Assembly: GCF_002086815.1 (NCBI RefSeq)
Contig: NZ_MVID01000030.1
Span: 1-64,000, forward strand
Reading direction: 5' to 3'
DNA: 64,000 nucleotides
Origin: Mycolicibacterium parafortuitum
Lineage (GTDB): Bacteria; Actinomycetota; Actinomycetes; Mycobacteriales; Mycobacteriaceae
Shown here: positions 7,496 through 15,382 of the stretch, in pieces
Position numbering within the stretch: the stretch's first letter is position 1
How the letters are laid out: each line of letters begins with the position of its first letter
Translations under genes and position numbers: made by a program
The notes under the pieces: generated by a model
Told to the model about the DNA's origin: nothing
Seen by the model: the letters and a program-made list of their open reading frames with translations, nothing else
Databases searched by the model: none

Positions 7496-7513
7496 GTAGA
7501 GCGAGGCTCTGTG

Positions 7514-8161
7514 TCAGTTCATGTTCCACGGCTCGCCGTAGGTGCTGACGCTGTCGCCGGTCGAGGAGATCAACCGGGCGAACGGACGCAGCAGCACACC
7601 ACCGGCGGCGCCGGTCACGGTGCCGTGAGCGTTCGAGACGACAACCGAACCACCGGGGCCGGCGACGTCGACCGAGAAGGTCGCGACTTCCTGGATACCG
7701 GGGCCGTTACCGAGGTCGGCCGAGATCGAGACACCGGGGAACAGCGGCGGGGTCACGATGGAGTCCAGCGTGCCGAAGTCGGGGTCACCGGTCGGCGCGA
7801 AGGCCCAGCCGTCGTACGCGATGTTCGGGGTGGTGTAGCTGAAGTTGATGCCGACGCCCAGCGACCAGGGGAAGCCGACCTGGTAGCCCAGCTCCAGCGT
7901 GCCCTCGAAGTCGTCGGCGCCTTCACCGGCCACGATGTAGCTGGCCTTGCCGGAGTGGAACCACTCGCGGGTCAGGCGGTTGCGGTCGAGGGGGAAAACA
8001 CCGTTGAGGAACGTGTCCCACTGCTGAACTGTCAGCGTGCGGCCCTGGCCGTCGACGACACTCAGCTCATTGTCCAGACCGGCGTTGGAGGTGCCAGTGC
8101 TCACGAACAATGCCGCGATGGACGCCACCATCGCGATCAGCACCCGAGTGATTGCCTTCAT
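7514..8161 (-). CDS. MspA-family octameric outer-membrane porin
   Basis: 215 residues: signal peptide 1-27 ending SNA, then a mature part starting GLDNELSVVDGQGRTLTVQQWD, nearly identical to MspA from memory. MspA porins are octameric beta-barrels that let hydrophilic solutes cross the mycobacterial outer membrane and are characteristic of fast growers. The goblet and rim sequences (LTREWFHSGKASYIVAG, GFPWSLGVGINFSYTTPNI, LFPGVSISADLGNGPGIQEVATFSV, and C-terminal TYGEPWNMN) are conserved. The constriction loop is not: after NI, mature residues 88-101 read AYDGWAFAPTGDPD where MspA has a short loop with Asp90, Asp91 and Asp93. Here Asp90 is kept, 91 is Gly, 92 is Trp, and the loop is about four residues longer. 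Pore charge and width should therefore differ from MspA. Confidence 0.93.
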   Translation of the reverse strand: MKAITRVLIAMVASIAALFVSTGTSNAGLDNELSVVDGQGRTLTVQQWDTFLNGVFPLDRNRLTREWFHSGKASYIVAGEGADDFEGTLELGYQVGFPWSLGVGINFSYTTPNIAYDGWAFAPTGDPDFGTLDSIVTPPLFPGVSISADLGNGPGIQEVATFSVDVAGPGGSVVVSNAHGTVTGAAGGVLLRPFARLISSTGDSVSTYGEPWNMN

Positions 8162-8550
8162 GATCTCCCTAGCTATGCGTAACGAAGCCCCGGTCGGGGC
8201 TCCGAGATGTCCGTGCCTGGCTGTACTTCTTCACCACACACCTCGCAAGAGCTTGATGTGAGGAGAATTAAAAACCTCACATGTCGTTCTTACGATTAGC
8301 TCATCGTTGACACGAGGAACATAACGGGGAGGCATCTGACCGGCAACGCGTGGCCCCGGTGGTGATGTTCGGGACGCAAAGCCGCGCGTCGTTTGCTGGA
8401 GTTCCCCTGGTGTTCCCTAACCCCCTCCGTGCGGCGGCGGGGGTTGGTCGAGAAAAGCGCCGCGGATCGTGACCCCGCATCGACGTATTCGTCAATGAGA
8501 GTGAATGTGTTACGCCAGGGGCAGCTGGGAGCCCGGCGAGTAATCACAGG
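8162..8550. other. Porin upstream region, no gene seen
   Basis: 389 bases without a supported gene. Long upstream regions are usual for mycobacterial porin genes. It contains the inverted repeat at 8256-8282. Short frames on both strands lack ribosome sites and look like chance. Confidence 0.5.
8256..8282. promoter_or_regulatory. 8-bp inverted repeat upstream of the porin gene
   Basis: ATGTGAGG (8256-8263), 11-bp A+T-rich spacer, CCTCACAT (8275-8282): perfect arms, 95 bp upstream of the porin start. The spacer contains a TTAATT-like stretch on the minus strand, so the repeat may flank a -10 element. Candidate operator, or an attenuator in the 5' leader. Confidence 0.4.
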
Positions 8551-8709
8551 TCACTCGTGGTGCGGCGGGATGTTGTCCCGCAACCATCGCTCGCGCGCAT
8601 CGATGTCTTCGGGGGCCACCGGTTCCCGCTCGGTATCCGGTACCTCGGGGAACGCCTTCTTCAGCAGCTCGTTAACTGAATCGCGGCGGTTCTTCGGTGT
8701 CTGTGTCAC
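8551..8709 (-). CDS. 52-residue small protein, unknown function
   Basis: GTG start (8707-8709) preceded by ACGGAG at 8 bases, then 52 codons to TGA at 8551-8553. The product begins VTQTPKNRRDSVNELLKKAFPEV, contains an acidic middle and ends RERWLRDNIPPHHE. It is highly charged, probably helical, with no signal peptide, membrane segment or cysteine. The good ribosome site, mycobacterial codon use and sensible composition support a real gene. It lies alone between the porin and the moaB2 terminator. I do not recognise the family. Confidence 0.62.
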   Translation of the reverse strand: MTQTPKNRRDSVNELLKKAFPEVPDTEREPVAPEDIDARERWLRDNIPPHHE

Positions 8710-8804
8710 GACAATTTCTCCGTGTGATCAAGATCACAAACTTACGGGGGCGTCTGTTCACCTGTACTTAACATTGCAGATGAGACGGGTGTCAAAAAAG
8801 ACGA

Positions 8805-8841
8805 AATCCGCACGAGGTGGAGGTGCCCACCCCGGCGGATT
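8805..8841 (-). terminator. Terminator of moaB2
   Basis: Arms AATCCG (8805-8810) and CGGATT (8836-8841) with an inner stem around GGTGG/CCACC. Read on the minus strand it is followed by a T-run, the complement of AAAAAA just before 8801. It ends the mprA-mprB-pepD-moaB2 set. Confidence 0.7.
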
Positions 8842-8870
8842 CCGGACTAACCGCTGACAGCGCAACGCGC

Positions 8871-9368
8871 TTAGATCTCCAAACTGGATAGCTGCGCGAT
8901 GATCTGGCCGGCCAGGGGCCCAAGTGTCGCCATCCCGTCCCGGACCGCGGCCCGGGATCCGGCGAGATTGACGACGAGTGTGCTGCCCGAGATCCCGGCG
9001 AGGCCGCGCGACACTCCGGCGTCGATGATGCCCGCGCTCAGGCCCGAGGAACGCAACGCTTCGGAGATTCCCAGCAACTCCCGGTCGAGGAGGTCCAGCG
9101 TGGCTTCCGGGGTCACGTCACGCGGTGTGACACCCGTGCCGCCCACCGACACCACCAGATCCACGCCGCCGATCACCGCGGTGTTCAATGCGTTGCGAAT
9201 CTCGACCTCGTCGGAGGAGACCACCACCACCCCGTCGACGACGAATCCGGCCTCACCGAGCAGCTCGGTGACCAACGGACCGCTGTGGTCCTCTTCGTCG
9301 CCGTGAGCTGTGCGGTCGTCGACGACGACGACGAGGGCACGACCGACCAACGCGTGTGGCTGCTCCAT
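8871..9368 (-). CDS. moaB2: MoaB2/Mog-type molybdopterin-binding protein
   Basis: 165 residues, MoaB/MogA fold. MogA-type enzymes adenylylate molybdopterin before metal insertion. Here are the core motifs VVSVGGTGVTPRDVTPEAT (the conserved GGTG loop, about residues 75-93) and SGSTLVVNLAGSRAAVRDGM (about 130-150, equivalent to the usual lPGnP region). Start taken at ATG 9366-9368, giving MEQPHALVGRALVVVVDDRT; the frame is open further upstream into pepD but without family similarity. It follows pepD by 89 bp and, as in M. tuberculosis (Rv0984), sits in the MprA-controlled stress locus, so its role may not be cofactor synthesis. In M. tuberculosis MoaB2 has been linked to sigma-factor binding; I have not confirmed that here. 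Confidence 0.88.
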   Translation of the reverse strand: MEQPHALVGRALVVVVDDRTAHGDEEDHSGPLVTELLGEAGFVVDGVVVVSSDEVEIRNALNTAVIGGVDLVVSVGGTGVTPRDVTPEATLDLLDRELLGISEALRSSGLSAGIIDAGVSRGLAGISGSTLVVNLAGSRAAVRDGMATLGPLAGQIIAQLSSLEI

Positions 9369-9457
9369 GAGCTCAACCGTATATCTCGGGGCGGACAACG
9401 GTGCAGCCACACGGAGGTCGGGCCGCGACTCCGCCCGATTCCGGCCGAGGGTCGCAC

Positions 9458-10819
9458 TCACTGCTTGGCCTTGCCGAGCGTGACGTCGACGGTCTGCGGC
9501 TTGCCCGACGAATCCAGGAACGTCAGCTTCACCTTGTCTCCCGGCGCCTTGGAGCGCACCGCGGCGACGAGCGCGTCGGCGCTGCTGATCACCCGGTCGT
9601 CGAGTTTGGTGATGAGCACTCCGCTGGGCAGGCCCGCCGCGGCCGCGGCACCGCCGTCGGTCACCTCGACGATCTTGGCGCCGTCCACCCCGGCGTCGTT
9701 GCCGACCTGCACGCCGAGCGAGGCCCGCGACGCGCTACCGGTCTGGACGATCTCGTCGGCGATGCGCTTGGCCTGGTCCACCGGGATCGCGAAGCCCAGC
9801 CCGATCGAGCCGCCGCGGGGGCCACCGGCGTCGGCGCCCATGGTCGCGATGGCGGAGTTGATGCCGACCAGTTCACCGTTCATGTTCACCAGCGCGCCGC
9901 CGGAGTTGCCCGGGTTGATCGCCGCGTCGGTCTGGATCGCGTCGAGCACCGTGTTCTGGTTCTTGGCGTCACCGCTGGCGGCCACCGGCCGGTTCAGCGC
10001 GCTGATGATGCCGGTGGTGACCGTGCCTTCCAGGCCGAGGGGCGAACCGATCGCGACCACGTCCTGACCCACCCGCAGGTCCGCCGACGAGCCGACCTCG
10101 ATCGGGGTCAGGTCCGACACGTTCTTGGCGCGCACCACCGCGATGTCGCTGCTGGGGTCGGCGCCGACGACGGAGAACGTGGTGGCGCTGCCGTCGGCGA
10201 ACGTGACCTTGGTCTGCGCGGGCGGGCCGGCGTCACCGGCCGCGGCGGCCACGACGTGATTGTTGGTCAGAATCAGACCGTCCGAGGACAGGATCACGCC
10301 GGAGCCCTCTTCGGTCGCCCTGCCCTGGTTCACCTCGAGCTTGACCACGCTGGGCACGACCTTGGCGGCCACCGCCTCCACCGAGCCACCCGGCACGCTG
10401 GCCGCGGGCATCGACGGCGCGGCCCCGCTGGCGCTGATCCCGCCGACGCTGTGGTCCGGGTGCACCAGCATCGCGACGCCACCGCCGACACCTGCCGACA
10501 GCAGCGACAGGGCCAGCGCGCCTGCGATCAAACCCGATGCGCGCGAACGCTTCCGGGGTCCGGGCGGTGGGGTCGGCGCACCGGGACGCGGGTACTGGCC
10601 CGGGCCCGTCGGCATCTGCGCGCCGGGATAGGGGTCGTAGGGGCCCCGAAAGGCTTGCCGCTGTTGCTCTGTCGCGTAGCGCCAGTCCCAGTTGCCGGTG
10701 CCCTGCGGCTCATAGGAGCCCGACCGCGGCGACCCTGCGGGGCCTTGGGGCGCCTGTCCGGGGTAGCCGGTCGGACGACCCGGTTGCGGAGTCGGCGAGT
10801 ACCTCGGGTGGTTGGTCAT
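9458..10819 (-). CDS. pepD: HtrA-like serine protease PepD
   Basis: 453 residues: a Pro/Gly/Gln-rich cytoplasmic N-terminus (about 1-90), one transmembrane helix (about 95-118), a trypsin-like protease domain (about 150-345) and one C-terminal PDZ domain (about 355-445). The catalytic triad is visible as His188 (TNNHVV), Asp225 (SSDIAVV) and Ser306 (GNSGGAL). HtrA proteases degrade or refold damaged envelope proteins; PepD in M. tuberculosis is part of the MprAB/SigE stress network. The gene lies downstream of mprB with its own MprA-box-like repeat at 10898-10915, about 80 bp upstream of the ATG. Confidence 0.95.
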   Translation of the reverse strand: MTNHPRYSPTPQPGRPTGYPGQAPQGPAGSPRSGSYEPQGTGNWDWRYATEQQRQAFRGPYDPYPGAQMPTGPGQYPRPGAPTPPPGPRKRSRASGLIAGALALSLLSAGVGGGVAMLVHPDHSVGGISASGAAPSMPAASVPGGSVEAVAAKVVPSVVKLEVNQGRATEEGSGVILSSDGLILTNNHVVAAAAGDAGPPAQTKVTFADGSATTFSVVGADPSSDIAVVRAKNVSDLTPIEVGSSADLRVGQDVVAIGSPLGLEGTVTTGIISALNRPVAASGDAKNQNTVLDAIQTDAAINPGNSGGALVNMNGELVGINSAIATMGADAGGPRGGSIGLGFAIPVDQAKRIADEIVQTGSASRASLGVQVGNDAGVDGAKIVEVTDGGAAAAAGLPSGVLITKLDDRVISSADALVAAVRSKAPGDKVKLTFLDSSGKPQTVDVTLGKAKQ

Positions 10820-10897
10820 ATCGCTGCAGTGCTCTCCCTCGAATTGATCGTGTCCGGTACGACAACGACCGTTGCTAGCTCAGCGTGCCCAAACGTA

Positions 10898-10915
10898 CTG
10901 AGAAACGGCTTAGAG
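10898..10915 (-). promoter_or_regulatory. MprA-box-like direct repeat before pepD
   Basis: On the minus strand CTCTAAG, 4-bp spacer, TTCTCAG: two imperfect 7-mers 11 bp apart, the same geometry as the repeat before mprA (13187-13204). MprA is described as binding two loosely conserved direct repeats, and pepD is a known MprA target in M. tuberculosis. The assignment here rests on that pattern. Confidence 0.6.
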
Positions 10916-11026
10916 TTCGATTGCCTTTCCGACAACTTTTGAGCCCATGCCCCGAGTACGCCCGTCTCAACCATTCTGGTCGGTGAGCCAGGTCACCCGC
11001 ACGACCGGATTCCGCGTGTCGCGGGG

Positions 11027-12478
11027 CTACTCGTCGTCGGCGGTCCCGATCGAGGGACGGCCGGGCAGGACCACGCGCATCGACGTTCCGGGGGGCTGCC
11101 CACCCGGCACGGTGTCCTCGATCCGCAGTGTTCCACCGTGTTTGAGCACCACCTGCTTCACGATCGCCAGGCCGAGACCCGAGCCCGGCATCGCCCGCGC
11201 GGTGGTCGAACGGTAGAACCGCTCGAAGACGAGATCGCGCTCCTGGGGCGGGATTCCGGGCCCGTGATCGGCCACCACCAGTTCGGCGGCCAGCGGGTCG
11301 ACCTGGGTCAGACTCACCGCGACGACACCGCCGGGCGGGCTCCACTTCGCGGCATTGTCGAGCAGGTTGAGCACTGCCCGTCCCAGTCCCGCCGCGTCGC
11401 CGAACACCTGCCACGGGGTCACCGACACGGTGAACTCGATGTCGTTGCGGCGCCTGCGGACCCGCTCCAGCGACCGCTCGATCACCTCGGACAGCTCGAC
11501 CGTCTCGTGCACCGCGTTGCCGGCTTCCTCGCGGGTGAGGTCCACCAGGTCGCCGACCAACGTCGACAGTTCCTCGATCTGCCCGATCACGTCGCTGCGC
11601 AGCTCCGCCATGTCCTCCTCGGGGATCTGCGGCGCACCCGGTTTCATCGAGCTCATCAACAACTCGACGTTGGTGCGCAGCGACGTCAGCGGGGTCCGCA
11701 GTTCGTGCCCGGCGTCGGCGACCAGTCGGGCCTGCCGTTCCCTGGACTCGGCCAGCGCGCGCAGCATCATGTTGAAAGCCTCGGTGAGGCGGGCGAGTTC
11801 GTCGTTACCCACCACCGGGATCGGATGGAGGTCGTCGGTGCGCGCGACCCGTTCGGCGGCCTGCGTCAGCCGGCCCACCGGTCTGAGTCCTGCGCTGGCG
11901 ACGATCCCGCCGGCGATCGCGGCCACCGCGACCCCGATGCCGCCGACGATGAGCAGGACGGTGCCGAGCCGTTTGAGCACCTGGCCCGTCGGGGCCAGGC
12001 TCTTGGACAACAGCAGCGAGTTGCCGCTGGCCAGGTGCACGGCGAGCACCCGCTGATGTTCGACGGTGCGCAGCGACATCCACAGCGTGCCGTCCATGAC
12101 GTCCTGCTCGGGACGGCCGACCGGCAGCGTCTGGCCCTGCTGGTTGGCGGTGTACTTGCTGCGGCCGGGGATGTAGAACATCGCGTTCATGTCCGAGTAC
12201 GCGGTGCCCTCGATGGCCTTGGCCGGGTTGGCGTCCAGCGAACCGCTCTCGATGAGCATCTGGGCGCGGGTGCGCAGTTGGTTGTCGATGTCGTCGTAGA
12301 GGGCCCGCGTCACCACCGCGTAGCCCGCGACACCCATCATCACGACCGGGATCACCGCCATCGCCATCGCCAGCAGCATCACCCGCCAGCGCAGCGAGAT
12401 CGAACTCGCCGGCGGGGGCGGTGGAGCAGGCGGGGCGTGTCCCGTCCACGATCCGGCTCGGTCGTCCACCACGATCAA
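11027..12478 (-). CDS. mprB: Sensor histidine kinase MprB
   Basis: 483 residues. A short Pro-rich N-terminus precedes the first transmembrane helix (about 32-56); an extracytoplasmic sensor (about 57-168), a second helix (about 172-195), a HAMP domain (about 196-248), a dimerisation/H-box with phosphorylated His258 in AGHELRTPLTS, and the ATPase domain (N-box NLLDNAAKW, G-boxes DHGPGIP and GSGLGLAIV) follow. It senses envelope stress and phosphorylates MprA. The start is most simply the TTG at 12476-12478, overlapping the mprA stop as TTGA; GTG codons two and three positions later are alternatives. Sequence agrees closely with M. tuberculosis MprB over the cytoplasmic part, less so at the N-terminus. 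Confidence 0.95.
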   Translation of the reverse strand: MIVVDDRAGSWTGHAPPAPPPPPASSISLRWRVMLLAMAMAVIPVVMMGVAGYAVVTRALYDDIDNQLRTRAQMLIESGSLDANPAKAIEGTAYSDMNAMFYIPGRSKYTANQQGQTLPVGRPEQDVMDGTLWMSLRTVEHQRVLAVHLASGNSLLLSKSLAPTGQVLKRLGTVLLIVGGIGVAVAAIAGGIVASAGLRPVGRLTQAAERVARTDDLHPIPVVGNDELARLTEAFNMMLRALAESRERQARLVADAGHELRTPLTSLRTNVELLMSSMKPGAPQIPEEDMAELRSDVIGQIEELSTLVGDLVDLTREEAGNAVHETVELSEVIERSLERVRRRRNDIEFTVSVTPWQVFGDAAGLGRAVLNLLDNAAKWSPPGGVVAVSLTQVDPLAAELVVADHGPGIPPQERDLVFERFYRSTTARAMPGSGLGLAIVKQVVLKHGGTLRIEDTVPGGQPPGTSMRVVLPGRPSIGTADDE

Positions 12479-13170
12479 GGCGGCGTCTCGCGGAGTACGT
12501 AACCCACTCCGCGCACGGTGTGGATCAGCCGCGGTTCACCTTCGGCCTCGGTCTTGCGGCGCAGATATCCGACGTAGACCTCGAGGGCGTTGCCGGAGGT
12601 CGGGAAGTCGAAGCCCCAGACCTCCTCGAGGATGCGGCTTCGGGTCAGCACCCGGCGCGGGTTGGCGATCAGCATCTCCAGCAGGGAGAACTCGGTGCGG
12701 GTCAGGCTGATCGGACGGTCGCCCCGGGTCACCTCGCGGGTCACCGGGTCCAGGGTCAGATCCGAGAACGTCATCGCCGCCGAGTCGGCGTCGCCGTCCA
12801 CCGGGCTGGTGCGGCGCAGCAGCGCCCGCATACGCGCGAGCAACTCCTCGAGCGCGAATGGCTTCGGCAGATAGTCGTCGGCGCCCGCGTCGAGCCCGGC
12901 CACCCGCTCGGAGACCGAGTCGCGGGCGGTGAGGACCAGGATGGGGAGGTCGTCGCCGGTGCTTCGCAGCTGCCGGCACACCTCAAGGCCGTCCAGTCGC
13001 GGCATCATCACATCCAGCACCACCGCATCAGGGCGATCACTGGCGATCAGATCGAGGGCTTCCCGGCCATCCTGGGCGAGTTCGACGGAGTATCCGTTGA
13101 ACGACAGAGACCGGCGCAGGGATTCGCGCACGGCGCGATCGTCATCAACGACAAGTATGCGCACTGCCAC
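12475..13170 (-). CDS. mprA: Response regulator MprA
   Basis: 231 residues, OmpR/PhoB class. Receiver domain 1-120: acidic pocket DDD (10-11 region), phosphoacceptor Asp53 in VVLDVMMP, Thr in LVLTARDS, Lys in LPKPF. A winged-helix DNA-binding domain (about 135-231) ends in HTVRGVGYVLRETPP. Nearly identical to M. tuberculosis MprA, a regulator of persistence and envelope stress that activates sigE, sigB, pepD and its own operon. GTG start at 13168-13170 with a second in-frame GTG two codons on; no strong ribosome site. Upstream lie CTCTCAG direct repeats consistent with autoregulation. Confidence 0.97.
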   Translation of the reverse strand: MAVRILVVDDDRAVRESLRRSLSFNGYSVELAQDGREALDLIASDRPDAVVLDVMMPRLDGLEVCRQLRSTGDDLPILVLTARDSVSERVAGLDAGADDYLPKPFALEELLARMRALLRRTSPVDGDADSAAMTFSDLTLDPVTREVTRGDRPISLTRTEFSLLEMLIANPRRVLTRSRILEEVWGFDFPTSGNALEVYVGYLRRKTEAEGEPRLIHTVRGVGYVLRETPP

Positions 13171-13186
13171 AGTTTCAACCCAGTGT

Positions 13187-13204
13187 CTGAGAGTGACCTG
13201 AGAG
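13187..13204 (-). promoter_or_regulatory. MprA-box-like direct repeat before mprA
   Basis: On the minus strand CTCTCAG, 4-bp spacer, CTCTCAG (complement at 13187-13193 and 13198-13204), 17 bp upstream of the mprA start. A third copy lies at 13230-13236, just after the rpmF stop. The 11-bp period puts the copies on one face of the helix. Fits the direct-repeat architecture reported for MprA sites and autoregulation. Confidence 0.68.
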
Positions 13205-13236
13205 GCGCGCCGTCAATCCGAAGGTTTGCCTGAGAG

Positions 13237-13410
13237 TTAGCGGCGGTCGAGGTCGACCAGGCCCAGACGGGCGGCCTTGAGCAGGCGACGGGGCACCTTG
13301 CGCGGCTGACCTGCGACAGTCACGGTCACCAGGTTGGCGGCCTCCGCTTTCCACTGCGCGCGCCGGCTACGGGTGTTCGCGCGCGACATCCTGCGCTTCG
13401 GCACAGCCAT
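13237..13410 (-). CDS. rpmF: 50S ribosomal protein L32
   Basis: 57 residues, the usual length. Begins MAVPKRRMSRANTRSRRAQW, the L32 signature. It has no cysteines, so it lacks the four-cysteine zinc site found in the zinc-dependent L32 form. Start chosen at ATG 13408-13410 with ATGGAG 7 bases upstream; the open frame continues upstream but without L32 similarity. Lies 66 bp before mprA on the same strand, so read-through into the stress operon is possible. Confidence 0.95.
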   Translation of the reverse strand: MAVPKRRMSRANTRSRRAQWKAEAANLVTVTVAGQPRKVPRRLLKAARLGLVDLDRR

Positions 13411-13564
13411 GATCGAGCTCCATCTGTTCGGGGTGAGGATGCCTGCGCGAGTCTTGGACACAACTCTGGCACTGGCAATTGCCGTTCAGGATAACCGGTG
13501 GGCTCGGTGCGCTCCAAACTCCGCGGCCCGCTCCGACGCCGTAAGGGTCAAAACCTTGACTTGA

Positions 13565-13597
13565 TACCGGCGGTACCTATTAACCTACCGGTTGGTT
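13565..13597. promoter_or_regulatory. Two adjacent palindromes upstream of the acyl-CoA operon
   Basis: First TACCG-G-CGGTA (13565-13575), then AACCTACC/GGTTGGTT (13582-13597; one mismatch, core ACCGGT). Their centres are about 19 bp apart and they end 36 bp before the AtuA-like start codon. The form ACCnACCGGTnGGT is typical of TetR-family operators that control acyl-CoA catabolic genes. No TetR gene is in the window. Confidence 0.5.
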
Positions 13598-13633
13598 GGT
13601 TGCTGTGACCGGATTCACGGGCGAGGAGCGGGT

Positions 13634-15382
13634 GTGACGACTGCGGTGGACTCCGGGCATTCCGGTGTCGCGGGCCGCACCCCCGCGCGCATCGGGAACT
13701 GCTCGGGCTTCTACGGGGACCGGTTGGCCGCCATGCGGGAGATGCTCACCGACGGCGGACTCGACTACCTGACCGGCGACTACCTCGCCGAGCTCACCAT
13801 GCTCATCCTCGGCCGCGACCGGATGAAGAATGCGGACCGCGGCTACGCCAGGACGTTCCTGCGCCAGCTCGAGGACTGCCTCGGCCCGGCCAAGGACCGC
13901 GGGGTCCGCATCGTCACCAACGCCGGCGGGCTGAACCCGGCCGGCTTGGCCGACGCCGTCCGCGCGCTGGCCGACCGGCTGGGCATCGCGGTGGCGGTCG
14001 CCCACGTCGAGGGCGACGATCTGTTGCCGAGGGCTGACGCACTCGGCCTGGGGGCACCTCTGACCGCGAACGCCTACCTCGGCGCGTGGGGCATCGTCGA
14101 ATGCCTCGCCGCCGGCGCCGACGTCGTCGTCACCGGTCGGGTCACCGACGCGTCCGTGACCGTCGGCGCGGCGGCCGCGCACTTCGGCTGGTGCAGAACC
14201 GATTACGACCGCATCGCCGGTGCGGTGGCGGCCGGTCACGTGATCGAGTGCGGTACGCAGGCCACCGGCGGCAACTACTCCTTCTTCGCGCGCGACTTCC
14301 CCGACCTCGCCGCGCTGGCCCACCCCGGCTTCCCGATCGCCGAGATCCACCGCGACGGGTCCTCGGTGATCACCAAGCACGACGGCACCGGCGGGGCGGT
14401 CACCCGCGACACCGTCACCGCCCAGCTGCTCTACGAGATCGCGGGCGCCCGCTACGCGAACCCGGACGCGACACTTCGCGTCGACAGCATCACCCTGTCG
14501 GCCGACGGTGCCGACCGCGTCCGGATCAGCGGGGCCAAGGGCGAGCCGCCGCCCCCGGCGCTGAAGGTGTCGCTGAACAGCCTCGGCGGCTTCCGCAACG
14601 AGATGACGTTCGTGCTGACCGGGCTCGACATCGACGCGAAGGCCGATCTGGTGCGTCACCAGCTGGAATCCAGTCTGACGGTGCGGCCGGCCGAGCTCGA
14701 CTGGGCCTTGGCGCGCACCGACCACCCCGACGCCGACACCGAACAGACCGCGAGCGCGCTGCTGCGCTGCGTGGTGCGCGATCCCGACCCGAACACCGTG
14801 GGACGACAGTTCTCGTCCGCCGCCGTCGAACTCGCGCTGGCCAGCTATCCCGGGTTCACGACGACCGCTCCCCCGGGCGACGGACAGGTCTACGGCGTGT
14901 TCACCGCCGCGTACGTACCGGCCCACGAGGTCCCGCACCTCGCGGTCCTGCCGGACGGCACCCGCGTCACCGTCGACGCCGCGTCGGAGACCTTGGAGCT
15001 CGCGCCGGTACCGGAGCCGGACGTCGCGCTCCGCAGCGACTCGGGGCCGACGCGCCGGGTCCCGCTCGGCACCATCGCCGGAGCCCGCAGCGGCGACAAG
15101 GGCGGCAGCGCGAACGTCGGGGTCTGGGTGCGTGAACCCGCGCAGTGGTCATGGCTGGCCCACACGCTGACCGTGGACAAGCTGCGGGAGCTGTTACCCG
15201 AAGCCGCGGACCTGCCGGTCACCCGCCACGTGCTGCCGAACCTGCGGGCGGTGAACTTCGTGATCGACGGGATCCTCGGTCAGGGCGTGGCCTACCAGGC
15301 ACGGTTCGACCCGCAGGCCAAGGGGCTCGGCGAATGGCTGCGGAGCCGGTATGTCGACATTCCCGAGGAGCTGCTCGAATGA
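13634..15382 (+). CDS. AtuA-like acyl-CoA catabolism protein (DUF1446)
   Basis: 582 residues. The first about 450 match the AtuA/DUF1446 family (RIGNCSGFYGDRLAAMREML, VTNAGGLNPAGLADAVRALA, ADVVVTGRVTDASVTVGAAAAHFGW, ATGGNYSFF). The last about 110 are the AtuA-type C-terminal ferredoxin-fold region (GTIAGARSGDKGGSANVGVW). AtuA is essential for citronellol/acyclic terpene use in Pseudomonas, but its reaction is not settled. GTG start at 13634 with GAGGAG upstream; first gene of a six-gene operon whose members overlap. M. tuberculosis Rv0976c occupies the same place. Cytoplasmic; no signal or membrane segment. Confidence 0.85.
   Translation: MTTAVDSGHSGVAGRTPARIGNCSGFYGDRLAAMREMLTDGGLDYLTGDYLAELTMLILGRDRMKNADRGYARTFLRQLEDCLGPAKDRGVRIVTNAGGLNPAGLADAVRALADRLGIAVAVAHVEGDDLLPRADALGLGAPLTANAYLGAWGIVECLAAGADVVVTGRVTDASVTVGAAAAHFGWCRTDYDRIAGAVAAGHVIECGTQATGGNYSFFARDFPDLAALAHPGFPIAEIHRDGSSVITKHDGTGGAVTRDTVTAQLLYEIAGARYANPDATLRVDSITLSADGADRVRISGAKGEPPPPALKVSLNSLGGFRNEMTFVLTGLDIDAKADLVRHQLESSLTVRPAELDWALARTDHPDADTEQTASALLRCVVRDPDPNTVGRQFSSAAVELALASYPGFTTTAPPGDGQVYGVFTAAYVPAHEVPHLAVLPDGTRVTVDAASETLELAPVPEPDVALRSDSGPTRRVPLGTIAGARSGDKGGSANVGVWVREPAQWSWLAHTLTVDKLRELLPEAADLPVTRHVLPNLRAVNFVIDGILGQGVAYQARFDPQAKGLGEWLRSRYVDIPEELLE

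Noticed and set aside
9401..10942. Long plus-strand frame opposite pepD
   Set aside because: Composition is the mirror of the pepD codons; pepD has a complete catalytic triad and PDZ domain.
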